Positions 47,301 through 60,300 of a stretch of 64,000 bases of DNA are shown here, piece by piece. The stretch's first letter is position 1, and the number at the start of each line of letters is the position of its first letter. The DNA is from Aedes albopictus. Taxonomy: Eukaryota > Arthropoda > Insecta > Diptera > Culicidae. The stretch is taken from positions 45,749,155-45,813,154 of the forward strand of contig NC_085137.1 of assembly GCF_035046485.1 (NCBI RefSeq), read 5' to 3'. The position numbers and the translations under genes are program-made. The notes beneath the pieces were generated by a model. It was given only the letters and a program-made list of their open reading frames with translations, had not been told where the DNA came from and made no database searches.

Positions 47301-50300
47301 CATGGAAGAATTTTTGATAAAAAAAATCACCGAAGGAGTTTCTGTAAGAAATCTTGGTAGATTTTAAGTCCACATTTCTGGAGAAGTTTCTGAAGAAATC
47401 CAAAGAAAATTTTCTTACACTAGTTTATAAAGGAATGTCATAAGGTTTTTTTTAAACAATCTCCAAGAAAATTTCGAAAATAATTCCTGGAAGAACTTCT
47501 GAAGGAATCTATGCAAGAATTTCTTTAGGATCCTGTGGACGGTTTTCTTGGATTATATGTTTTTGAAAATCCTGGAATAAATTTCTGCATGAACCTTTGA
47601 TTGTCTTACAGAATCGCTGGAAACATTCTCGTAAGAAAAAAGAAAATCGGGTTACTACAGTGCCTTTTATTCCACTAAGAGTTTGCATCCTTTGACAGAT
47701 ACCTATTTCGACCTAAAGTGTAAGGACGTCTTCAGTGTCTCTTACTTGACTCGACTCGCATTTCATTTTACACGTTTGGTTCATCTTAGAAAAAAAATAA
47801 ATATTTTATTCTAAGTAGTTTTCATTTTTTTAATTTTATCACTATTTATTTTTATTTTTTAGAAGCATGTAAAAACTTATCTCAGTATTTTCCACCACCA
47901 CCGAATAATTACATTTTCTACCAACACAGGATAAGTTTACAAAGTTCATGTATTTACATGTGCGCCATACGAGAGTGCTTAGGAGGTAACAATTTGAAGA
48001 GCCATAAACTTCCATTGTCTTGATCCTTATTTATCAGCATACAAGGTACTTGTATGTTTATCAATAGACGCTCAGCAACGTCCAATTTCCAAGGTGACGT
48101 CACATTTTGCAAAACCTGAATATCCTTTGAAGTAACAGGGTGACCCTCCTCAAAGACATTCCGCAACTTTCGACCTGGAATCGTATTTCAAACCTCTACT
48201 CACTGTCCTCTGCGCCTTTCTTACCTTCGCCATACGCACCCTGAACCTCACCTCCAGAGACCGTTTTGTTTTACCTACGTAGACCTTATCGCAATGGGAA
48301 CAACTGATTTCGTAAACGCCAGCCTTGTTAATGGTGTTAATCGAGTCCTTTGTAGAGCCTAATGAAGTCTTCAACTGATCGCTTCTGCAAGAAAACACTA
48401 AATCGATCCCAAATTTTCTGATCCCAGAACGTAAAAAGATGTTCTAGCATACCGGAAGATTGCAGAGCTATTTCAGGAGATCTCAGGAGCGTTTGAGGGG
48501 GTTTCAGGGTCCTCTCAGGGGACTTCAGGTATCATAAGATGTCCCAGGAATGCTTCAAGGAACCTCAGGGCAGTTTCATGGAGATTCCAGGGATCGTCAA
48601 GGGGTTCCGGGGATTTCTAGTGGGTCTCAGGGGGATTTCAGGAAGGGGTACCAGTGTGTACCAGGAGCGTATAAGGAGGTGTCAAGGGGTTCCAGGGGGT
48701 CTCAGGGGCGTATCGAGGGATTCAAAAGATATCAGGGTTTCAGAGTTCTAGCGGCTTGCAGGTGCGATTAAGAAGATCTCTAGGGGTGATTCAAGGGTTC
48801 TCAGGGAAGTTTCAAGAGGTATTGGAGGCGTTTCAAAGGATCCAAAGGGGTTTCAGGGTAGTACGTGGAGGTCAGGTCCGAGTTATTGATTTTCGGAGCA
48901 GATTTAAGGGGCGTTTTAGTAGCATTTCAAGAAGTTTCAGAGTATTCTTGGCGGGTTTCGGGGGTTTCGGAGGGTTTAAATAATGACCGAGGCCTAAAAT
49001 GCCTATAAAAGCTCCACACCGCAGAGATCCTTTTTTGAAAATTGTCCATAGTGAACCAAATCATCACCGAAATGCCTGAAATTTTGACAAGAATCTAGTT
49101 TTCCCCCAAAGATTGTTATGCAGGTATAGAAGCTAGGATTTTTAAACATATTTGAAATCTGAACTGCCATGATGTGCAGTATATTATCCGCCATATTATG
49201 TATAAATAGTAATTCATGTGTAAAAAGAACACTCTAGTATGTGCCCTTTCTTGTAGGTGAAACATAGGAGCAGGCCAGACTTGTCATAACTATGACATAC
49301 TGTCATTCAAAATCCAAAATAGCTGCACCAAAACTTCACATCCAATAAAAGTCTGCCATCCCTCAGCCCATCAAATAACTGTCGGAAATTCTCAACACCC
49401 TCACCGCAAATTGAAATAGCGCGCGGTTCAAGTTGAAGCCTTGTTCCTAGCTGTGGGCCATGTACATACGTGGGTACGTGAACGAATAAGTAATTACCAA
49501 ACACATTCCACACTGGCACCACATCACATCACATCGCCAACAGCCGGATTCCAATTGGATGAATGTTTAATAGGTAGATGATGTTCTGTGGGATGGGGAC
49601 GAGAAGAGCCCCAGAACATCCCAGTTACTTCGTCGTTCCAGGTTTACAGGAACAGCATATTTAATTATTCGAGTTAACCACCTGGCTGGGGTATGGGTGG
49701 GATGGGATGTTGTTAAGGGTGGATGTTACTGGAGGCACTCAGTATGTAGGTGACGATACCATTGACTGAATATGGATGATTGAGTCTCGAATGAGCAGGG
49801 AGCTGAATGCATTTGTTTCCATCTCAGTTGAATTGATCCACGGTGCGATTGGCACAATCCTGGCTGAGGTGTGATTCGAATCCGCAAGTTTTTACTACAT
49901 GTGATTGCTGATCGAAGAGGGAGCTATAAAATAATTAATTAAAGGAAATAAATGCAGTGAGTTGTACTGCATTTTACTGCATCTAATAAATCTCAATACT
50001 TTACTAAGATGCCTGGTCAAATATAATTCTGAACCCAATTAAAAACTCAATTAAAATTTAATTACCTTTATGGCATATCGAAATGAAAATCGTTTTGAAA
50101 ATGAAAAATAACTGCTTTATTTAATGACGACTAATTTACTTTTCGTGATAAAAATCTTGGATGAATGATCATCTGACGCTAGCGGACCCATTTGATATAA
50201 TTGGCGTCACGATTTTTTTGTCAGCGATGGTCATCATCCAACCATTAGATCATTAATTTGTGTCAGCTGTTGTGTCCGTTACTAATTGTCGCACAATCTT

Positions 50301-53300
50301 CTCTTCGTCATTTTGCAGGAATTCTGCCGGAAGCGCTTCGCACAAAATGTGCCCGTTGCTCTGCGACTCAGAAAGAAAATGCCTTGAAGATCATCACCAC
50401 GCTGTACTACCAGTACCCGGAGCAGTACATGGCTCTCCGTGAGCGATGGGATCCCTCGGGTGAATATCACCGCCGCTTCGAAGAGTACATCGCAGGACTT
50501 CAGTTCAACCAGATCGGTAGCAACGGTAACGATCGTCCGGTAAGAAACGACTTCGATCGGGACCAGTCGCAGGTCCTGCTGCAGACGTTGATCCTCTCGA
50601 CAACCACCGTCGCACCACCACCGCCACCACCACCATCACCTCTACCGTCCCAGAATGCGCTCCCCAATGGACCCGAGCAACCCCGACCCCAACAATTGGC
50701 TCCGTCGGCACAGCTAACACAACCGGTAGCACCTGTTTCACTTACTTCTACCACAACCGCCTCCAGTACTTCTACTACTACTTTACCCACTACCACTACT
50801 ACCTCCACTACTACTGAAGCTGCAACCACTACTACTAGAACTACTACTACCACTACTACCGCGGGGACTACGTCTACCGTTCCCAGTAGTAGTAGCATGA
50901 CAAACTCGGCGGCGGCAGTGGGAACTACTAGCCGAACGGTAGCCCCCGTGATCAACCCGGTACAGAATCTGGCTCTCAAAATAACTAACGGAGCGTTAAG
51001 TATAGTCATGGTAGTTCTTAGAGGCTAACAACAAGTGTAACTCAGTAGATCAGCAGGTGCGAAGCTTTAACATTAGCGCTTTTCTAACTCTCTATGCTTA
51101 GTTCTTCCTTTAATCTGTCTATGTCTGTTGTATACGTCCCTGACAAATGCATTTTGGTTAACCTTACAGTAGGTAACACTATGAAAGACTAATAGCATGC
51201 TATCGAACAATAAAACTAGTTCTAACCAAAAACGATGTACTGTTGAAGGAAATGCCCTCTTATTTATTCTGCTTCTTCCCCGTCTTGGACTCAATCTCTG
51301 CTATCTATGATCGCATACCAGTTTCCTATGAGCTAAATAATTCTTGCAAGTATCTGTGGTACAGGTATGCGGTAATAGAGTCTAACAATTCGCTTCTCTA
51401 GAAACTCTAACTACTGTCAATTACTTCAATAACTCAAACATATCTGTAGGGGAGACTGGGGAGACTTGATCCCTTTTTCTTAAATTACCTGAAACTTTAA
51501 GAAAAACACAAAACTAGATCCGATTTCCGTACAAAATGGCAGGTAAACATCTATTGCAAGTTAATACACAACAGAAGGCCTTTAAATTATTGTTAAAGTT
51601 TTCAAAACTGTGTTTTTATGAAGGCATGTCTTATGATGTATTTTTCAAAAATGGGTGACACTTGATCCCCCTTTGAGCACATGGTTTATTTAAAGGGAAA
51701 ATAATTCTAGAGTCTTCCTATTCATTTTCTTTTCGAGTTATCTTGTATTTTCGATGAATATGGAGTGTTTGAAATTGTAAGATTTCCTTAAATTTTTAAG
51801 GATATGCCGTATTTTCAAAATGGGGAGACTTGATCCCCCTTTTCTTGGTTTGTACGAAAGTTATAATTATCTGACACATTTTATCGTTGAAAAGACTAGA
51901 ATTCCAAGTAAATAGAGGCTTTCAAATAGAATTTTATTTTTCATATGTATAATGTGTGTGTAATCCTCGAGGGATCAAGTCTCCCCATGACACTGTTGTG
52001 TATACTAAGCTGAATTAATTAAAATATGTTAACAACAGCCTTATTTGGATAAATAAGTTTGAATGTATTTCATTCAAACTATGTGCTGTGAAATTTTGAC
52101 ACGATTTGGTTCAATTTTCACAAAGTTATTGAGATTTTTCGGAATCGCCTAAAAGATTTCTGAAAGACTGAAAACAAACCATCAACCGTTGAAAAATAAT
52201 GGAATGTACAATCGAAATCACTTATAGCCAAAACAAAGTTGTTTGTCCAGGAGAAGTTTTGGAAAAAATATACTAGAAGAAAAATGTTTTTGATTCCGAG
52301 CAAATATGGGGGGAACAAGTCTCCCCAGGGATCAAGTCTCCTCAGTCTCCCCTACTATTTCTGAAAATGTTTCCTGGAATAACAATGAACACATGCGCAG
52401 CCAATCACATATTGTTCATCATTGTATGAGCAAAATCGTATGTATTCATAAATTGAACCAGAGTTGTATAATTATATGAATATTTGTTGACAATGATTAT
52501 GTAAATTTGCATTTTATGCCAAATGAATTCTCAATTTCGATTTCGATGATTTCGAAAAATCATACGTTCTGCGTGTCAAGCTGCAAGCCCACTAGCACTG
52601 TATATGTGTTTTATTTGAATCGTGAACACTGTTGTTTTTAATCGCATATGAATCTGCTGCCTTCCTTGAGAAATGTTCAAAATTGCTGCAATCGTATACA
52701 ACTATAAGAATGGTGCATATAGATCGGTTGCGTCCCAGCTGGGTCGTATACGAAGCGAACGTAATCGTAGAGATCGTATATTCATTTTTATAATCGCATT
52801 TGATTGTTATTGTACTTTTAATCGTTTATGATTTTGTTTACATCTTTGTATGATGCAGGAGGAAAGGAAGAGTTCAGAAATTTCTCCAATATATACTAGA
52901 AATTTCTACAGCGATTTTTTTTAAGATAATCCTCTCGGTACTCTGTTGAAGATTTTTTCTAAGAATTCACCTAAAGATTCTCAATAAATTTTCTTGGAGA
53001 TCCACCAAGCGTTTCTCAAGAAGTTACTCCTGGTATTCCTCCAGGAATTTCTTCAGAAATTCCTCCAGGAATTTCTTCAGAAATTCCTCCTGAGATTCCT
53101 TCTGGAATTTACCTGGGATTCCTTTAAAAATACCCTCAGAGATTAATACAGGAACTAGACTGCAGATTTCTTCAAAAAAGCATGTAGAAGTTCTTTTAGG
53201 AAAACTTTCCACGAATTCCTTCTGAATTTTCTTCAGTGATAACTCCAAAAATGTATCTGGAACTCTTTCAGTTTTTAAAGATTTTTTTCAAGAATTTTAG

Positions 53301-56300
53301 CATCTGGTTCTTACAAACTTCTTTAATTTTCCTTTAAAATCATTCGAATCAATTCTTCTAAGACTTACTTGAGAAATTCTCTCAGAGATTCATGCAGAAA
53401 TTTCTATAAAGGGTCTGTTTGAAATTGCCCTTGCGATTCTGTCAGATATATCTTCTTAGATAGCTTCAGAATTTTTTTCACGAGTTCTTCTAGAAAATGC
53501 ACAAAAATTACTGAAGGATGTTTTCAATTCCAGAGAAAATCTCTTAAACATTTTTTTTTAACAAACCCCTGAAAAAACTGCAGAGGATACCTGAGAAGAT
53601 TCATAGAGAAAATTATTTGAACATTTCTGGAAGAATTCCTGAACTAATTCTAGGAGCAATTTCCGAAGAAGTTTTCGGTGGAATCTCTGGTATAACCTTT
53701 AGGAGAATACTTGTAGAAATTTCTCAAGGAATTCTGGAAGAGTTCTGAAAATAATTCCAAGGAAAACCTCATGAAGGAATTTCTGGAGTAGTTTCGAGAA
53801 AATCCCTCAACACACCCTTGAGGAGCGAGTGCGTACCAGTAGGGGACTGAAATTGGGAAATCATGAGTAATCAGGATTTTTTATCTGTATTAACGAGATT
53901 TTTAGCCGTAGGCTAGTTCATCTCGGGACCCACGCTTTACGTTCCTTCCGAAACGTACCAAAATGAAGTTCTAAAAATCTGAAAAAAAATCATAGTGGCT
54001 CAGAAAAAGATGCTTTTTCGTATAAAATCAAAAAATATTGATTTTTTCAAAATTTAAAAACCCTATTGTGAATCTTTAACTTAAATAATGATATATGGTT
54101 TGATATGTTTTTTCACTAGATGGGGCTGTAGAATAATTGTTTGTTTTTATAATGTCTCTGTCGTACCATGAAACTATTCAGGTGTTTTCTGCCAATTCTG
54201 GTCTAACTTGGCCCGGTAATGTATTTTTTAGTAAGGAATCCTTCGAACAGTCACTGAGGATTTTCTCCTGATAATTTTACACAGTCTCCTTCTGAGGTGA
54301 AAATAAAACTACTGTTGCTAATATCGCAAATTAGTGAGAAAATATAAAGGTGTTGTCTTGAATAATTCCGTTCAAATATATGATAGTCATGTATCGAAAA
54401 GATTTCTAGCATACATTATCGCACTAGAAGGTACTGATGAAATTTATGTTATGGATACGAAAGTATTCTGCAGTTCCTCCTGATAATCTTTCATGGACTT
54501 CTTCTAGAATTTCTGCTATTATCATTGATGGTGCCAGCATTTTCTTTTTTCTTACTCACTCTCCTAAACGTACACGAGATAGATAAAGATAGAAGTGGGG
54601 ACAGCTCACCTCCTCTCTCATCCCCTCCTTTCTCGTGTATGTTAAGAAGAGTAAGTAAGAAAAAAAGGTGGCTCCACCAATGACTATTATTCATCCTGGA
54701 ATTCCTCATGAGAAACCCGCAGAAATACGTCCCAGGAATTTCTCCCGGTATTCCACTCAGGATTGTTTCTGGGATCGCCTTAAGCATTCTTCTAAGTATT
54801 CCTCCAGGACTTCTTTTGGGAATATTTCAGGAATTCCTCTTTGTATTTCCAAAGAGATGACGCCCCAGATTTTTTCAGGCATTTCTCCAGGATTCTGAAT
54901 AGAATTCCTTCTGGATCTGCCATTTGAAATTCCTCCTTTATTAATTTATCCCGAGATTCTTTCAGAAATTTCTACTGGTATTTCTTCCGTTTTTTTCCAC
55001 CAATTTCTTCCGAGATTTCATCGGGGGCTTCCTTACTTTTCTCCAGAAATTCTTTTAGAGATTTCTCCCAGCATTCTTTCATTATTGGAAGCTGCTGGGA
55101 ATTTTTATTGGTTTCCTAGGTTTCCCTTAGAAATTTCTTCGAAAATCCATTTAGGGAATCTTTCAAGGATTCTTCCAGTGATTGTTTTAGAGATTCTTCA
55201 AATAATTCCTTCCAAAATCCCTTCAGATATTTCTCTTGCGATATCTTTACAATACATTCCCAGAGTTCCGTCTAGGATTTGCACCCTGGATTCTATCAAA
55301 GGTTGCTCCAGAAAATTTGCTGATTGATTTCACCCAATATTTTTTTTATTAATTTTTTCCGGCATTTTCTTCCCAGGGTACCTTTGAAAAGCTAGAATTC
55401 CTCGTGATTTTTTTTTATTTTATTTATACGTACCCGGGTTTCCATAAGCAATTTATTTCGGCATTTATTCTGAATTACTTTCGAGATTTTTTCAATGATC
55501 CCTTCAAGGATCCGTTTAGAGATTCCTCGTGGAGTTTGTTTAGGAATTCCTCCTGAAGCTTCGGCGGAGTCTTCTTCTGGGATTTTTCCTGGGATTCCTC
55601 CCGGATTCTTTGAGAGATCTATCCTGGTTTTATTTCAGAAATTTCTTAGAATATTTAGTAGGACATCTTTTGAGCATCTTCCAGAGATTACTCCAAGATT
55701 CATTTAAGAAGTCTTTCAGGGATTTCTACATGAAATCCTTCAGAGGTTTCTTCGAAATTCTTCTTGGGCTTTCTTTATTGATTCCTCCCAAGATCATTTC
55801 AGAGATCCTTTCAAAGATTCTCCCGAGATTCATTTAGGTAGATTCTACCGATATTCCTACTTGGATTTCTCCCGGTTTTGTTTTTTTGTTGATTGCTCCA
55901 GGTAATTTTCCCGCGATTTCTGCAAGGACTACTGCATGGGAAAAGAGCCATGTATACTTAAGGAAATATGTCGCTTGAAGCAGGAGAATGTAAAAACCTC
56001 ATTTAAAAAAAATGCAACGCCATCTACAGATTCGCCCATACGAAAATATCTTGACCAACCGGAAATCGAACACAAACAGCTATTTTAAAGTGATGGAGAC
56101 GCATGGTCATTCCATACGTATGTACAGCGAACAAGATTTGAAATTTAAAAACAATGCAGCTCAAAAACGGCTTGATGAACATTTCTATTTTTTTGATATG
56201 TTATGTAAAAATAGTTAAGCTTTCGTTAACCCTCTAATACCCAATCCCGCCTTTAGACGGGGTATAGTTTAAGCATTTTTGTAATTTTTGTTTCGTGGAA

Positions 56301-57125
56301 AATCATTTTTTTTATATTTTTGGCTGATGTTTAAGACTGTTCTGTATATCTCAAAATGGTTTTTGGTGTATTTTAAAGCGTATTTACATTTAATTATCAT
56401 TTCGACATCATAATCGACATTCAGCAGAATTTTACCGAAGTTAAGTTTTACTTATGTTCGGTTAAGATAAGGTATGTTGTCGAAGCTTGATATTTTTGAC
56501 TTTTTTTATTTTTCTATTTTTTGATATTTTAACTGCTGAAATGCTACAAAAATCCTTTTGAATGAAAGCTCATAATATGCGAATCGATTTCAGAATGCAG
56601 ACAGTAGAATCAATATTTAATATACTTTCGACTAAGACGTTTAATACAAAATTTTGAAAAGAATTAAGGAGAAACCGTACTTCTGGAAATAGCTATGTCG
56701 AATCTCCAAGGAAGTATTTGTACATTAGAAAATGGCTAGCTTACATAATATAATTAAGACATTTATTACAATATCGCCCAAGCCTTCGCGACCCACCAAA
56801 AATCAGTTCGTGACTCACCAGTGGGTCGCGACCAGGGATGCCATATATACAGAATTATCTGTATTATATAGATTTTTGACCATCCGTACAGATTTCATTT
56901 TATATGAAACTAGCTGTCCCGGCAAACGTCGTACTGCCTGCCTACTGTGTTTTTTGACATGCAGCTCCATGGGGACGTCCCCGGCGAAGTCATCTGTATG
57001 GGAGCCCCCCGTTCCAGAGACCGGAGAGGTCCCGTACCAAGCTAAGAACCTTCCCCGGCCCCATAAATACCCATATACAAAATTTCACACCGATCGGTCC
57101 AGTAGTTTCTGAATCCATAGCGGTC

Positions 57126-57176
<51 letters not shown>

Positions 57177-57335
57177 AATTCATTTTTATATATATAGATA
57201 CAGATTTTTGAGCTGGAGGGGCAATTTTATTTTTGTATGGGATACAGATATTTCACCCAAATTTTGTATGGGATACAGATTTTTGAAAATAGTGATACAG
57301 ATTTCTTTTTAAATCATCTGGCATTCCTGGTCGTG

Positions 57336-57369
<34 letters not shown>

Positions 57370-60300
57370 TGGCGTAACGTCCTCGTTGGGACAAAGCCTG
57401 CTTCTCAGCTTAGTGTTCTATGAGCACTTCCACAGTTATTAACTGAGAGCTTCCTCTGCCAATGACCATTTTGCATGCGTATATCGTGTGGCAGGCACGA
57501 AGATACTCTATGCCCAAGGAAGTCAAGGAAATTTCCTTTACGAAAAGATCCTGGACCGACCGGGAATCGAACCCGTCACCCTCAGCATGGTCATGCTGAA
57601 TACCCGTGCGTTTACCGCCTCGGCTATATGGGCCCTGACCCATACTTTGAGAAACGCTATTCTAGAGTGGAACTGTCGTAAGCCACATTGAATTCATAGT
57701 TCCTTAAAACTGGTTTACTGGCACTCCGAAACAAATAAGCACAACCACAAGAATAAAATTACATTAATAGGATCTGCACAGTGGGATGGGGATTACTTTT
57801 CCAAAAATGTTCATCTACAATGCTCTTCTGGATTCAAATTACATAAAAAGAGATACATCTCAGTTTGAGCTAAAAATATGAATATTAGAAGATTGCGCAA
57901 ACGCTTGAAAGTTGAATTTCAAGAAATTCTCATATTTCAAGCTTGTTTCGTGAAACTTTTTTCAAATTGACTTTCGCATGAAATTGTAGAACATTTTTTT
58001 TTTCAAAAATATCGGAAGATATAGGCTTTCGAGATTTCCTCTATTTTTTTCTTCTTTTTACTTAAAGTTTGAGCTTCAGAGCAAGCTAACATTCCAACTG
58101 CTTGACTAATGTCAAATCGTTTAGCGTGTTTTTGGGGATTTTTTTTCCAAAATATTTTGAATTTTTTTCATCATCATATAAAAACAGTCCAAAAACGAGT
58201 GTTTTACATAAAAAATGACAATAGGGGTATTCACTAAACAGATTAAATTGCTGCGTAAGCCATGATTTTCTGCTTATTTGAAATGTTTCTTGATTTTGCG
58301 AATGAAACAATCAAAGTTTGCCTTGGTGATTGCGACGTTTAATCAGTTTAATCAGTTTACACTGTTTAGTGAATCCCCTTAATTTCAGCAAAATTTCGAT
58401 TGTTCCGTGCTTAGTTTTAGACGTAAAATAATAAAAAAAGTTATTTTTAAAAATAATATGGAATTCTTAAACTTCCATGTTAGGAGTGTTCTGAATTAAA
58501 AAATATGTTCATGTTCAAAATGCAAGAAAAAAAAAACGCCACTGTGTTTTGTATCTCTATATATGATGCTCAGTATCTGGTTTTGAATAAAAACTGCCTA
58601 TAAATAGTCCTTAACTTTTATGTTACGTGGAAAAAATCATACATATCGTATTTTAGCAAATTTTGGTGAAAATTATCATGAAAATGAATACAGCTCGTGC
58701 TCCATTATCCGGAGCCAGGCTCTGAAGCTTCCCAAACAAATATCTGACAAATGGAATGATGAAGCGATTTAAATTTTGACTTTATCAAGGTACAGGTTTA
58801 GTGATTTCATAAGAGTTGTAGAAAATGTTGCCCAGAATAACCATAAACTAATTTCAAGACCTCGATGTACCAAAGAAAACCATTAAATTTTGTGTGTCCA
58901 CTCCAGTACCCAATAATATTCATCGTCGTGTATTTTTTTCCGTGCAAATTATTTCGCATGTGACACCAATCTGACAGTAAAGGATTAAACATAAATTACG
59001 TGATTGGGTATCGAGGATATTTCACAATCTGCGAACTGGACTGCGGAAAAACGCGAACATGACGTTGCAATAACTTTGTCAAAGACAAAAATTCCGTAAC
59101 TTCGCTGCTCTTCAAAATGATATGTTCCTTTTTTCATTACCAACGGCCCCTTGAAAAAGTTTTTTTTTCTCAATAACTATTCAAGTTTTGATTCTAAAAT
59201 TTTATTCTTTGAGTTTCTAATAGTTTAATCATATTGTCTTTTTTAAGAAGGAAATTATCGAAATGACTCCCTCTAAGCAGAATGACCCTAGGAATATATT
59301 TTTTAACATTTTATGAATCATCCACAGTGTATTAAACAAAATTTCAAAACATAGTCGAATGAGTGTTATCAGTTTTGTACCATTCTATTCTGCCCTCTAA
59401 TATTTATCAATTGACAGATACGCGAATTTTGAGCACCACTTAAAATCTTCTCCAGTGGGATAATTGAAACTGATTACACTCATTCGCTGAAAAACTTATT
59501 GAGAAGAAACCTTTTTCAAGGGGCTGTCTGTAAAAACGTAACGTTTCTTGGGTAGTAACGGAGTTACAGACTTGGTGTCCTTAACAAAGTTATTCAAAAC
59601 TATATTTTCTACAACTCTTCTAAAAACACTAGCCTTATATTTTGAAAAATGCAAAAAAAACAAATTTCTATCTCACTCTGAGAGGGGGATTGATCAGTTT
59701 TCTCAATTGTTGAAAAAGCGCATTATCGTAGTAAAGTGATCAATTCACCTTAAGCTACAGTACTTACATCAATAATCAAGAGATATGAAGCCTGTCCACG
59801 TTAAATTTCGGACACCAAATCGTTGGTATCACAAGCAATCCAGTGGCAAAATATGCAAATGTCGATGCTTTCTGCTTAATTCAATCCTTAATCTGGAATA
59901 AAAGCTTTAGTTCATTCAGATCGGTTCATGTCCGGCAAAGTTATGACGTTTTCAAAAAATGTGATGAAAATGATTTTTGTAAAAATGCGATAAAAATATA
60001 AGAAAGTGCAGTCCGGCAACATAAAAAATAAATTGTATTGTTTCTCCAACTATTCCTGAAGTGGATTTATTTTGACATACTAGTCCTGGCGAATTACTTA
60101 CGAGATAAAAGATGTTTATTTTTACAACCAGAATCAAGATTGATATTATTATTCGCACAATAAGGATGACAAAGAAAGTGATTTTTCGTATGCCTCTTAA
60201 ACCAGAGATGGTATGGCAAGAATATGAATCTCTAGGACCAAAAATTGCCACTTTGAAGTAGCATCAGCCTTCCTGTACCAAAACATGTTCATGTTTTGAT

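Larger units (their letters stand above)
45300..47640. repeat. 12-bp array family A, switching orientation near 45900-45960
   Basis: 45300-45890 reads in the TTCCTTCAG sense; 45960-47640 reads in the GAAGAATTTCTG sense, so the two parts are inverted relative to each other, as at 32610-34340. Two short retroinsertions interrupt the right part (46407-46455, 47168-47298). All ORFs here are repeat-derived. Confidence 0.7.
47650..48440 (-). mobile_element. Penelope-like element, 3' end, minus strand
   Basis: The GIY-YIG endonuclease end of the Penelope ORF (48398-47954) is followed, downstream on the minus strand, by a non-coding part with a hammerhead-ribozyme motif (47744-47676), as expected for the pseudo-LTR of Penelope elements. 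The RT part is missing, so the copy is 5'-truncated near 48440. The surrounding tandem arrays are of family A to the left and B to the right. Confidence 0.82.

Noticed and set aside
50500..51009. 169-residue minus-strand ORF with long Val runs
   Set aside because: Exact antisense shadow of the Thr-codon-rich tail of CSP exon 3.
57563..57636. tRNA gene on the minus strand
   Set aside because: Good A and B boxes, but continuous with the Feilai SINE body and (GA)n tail.
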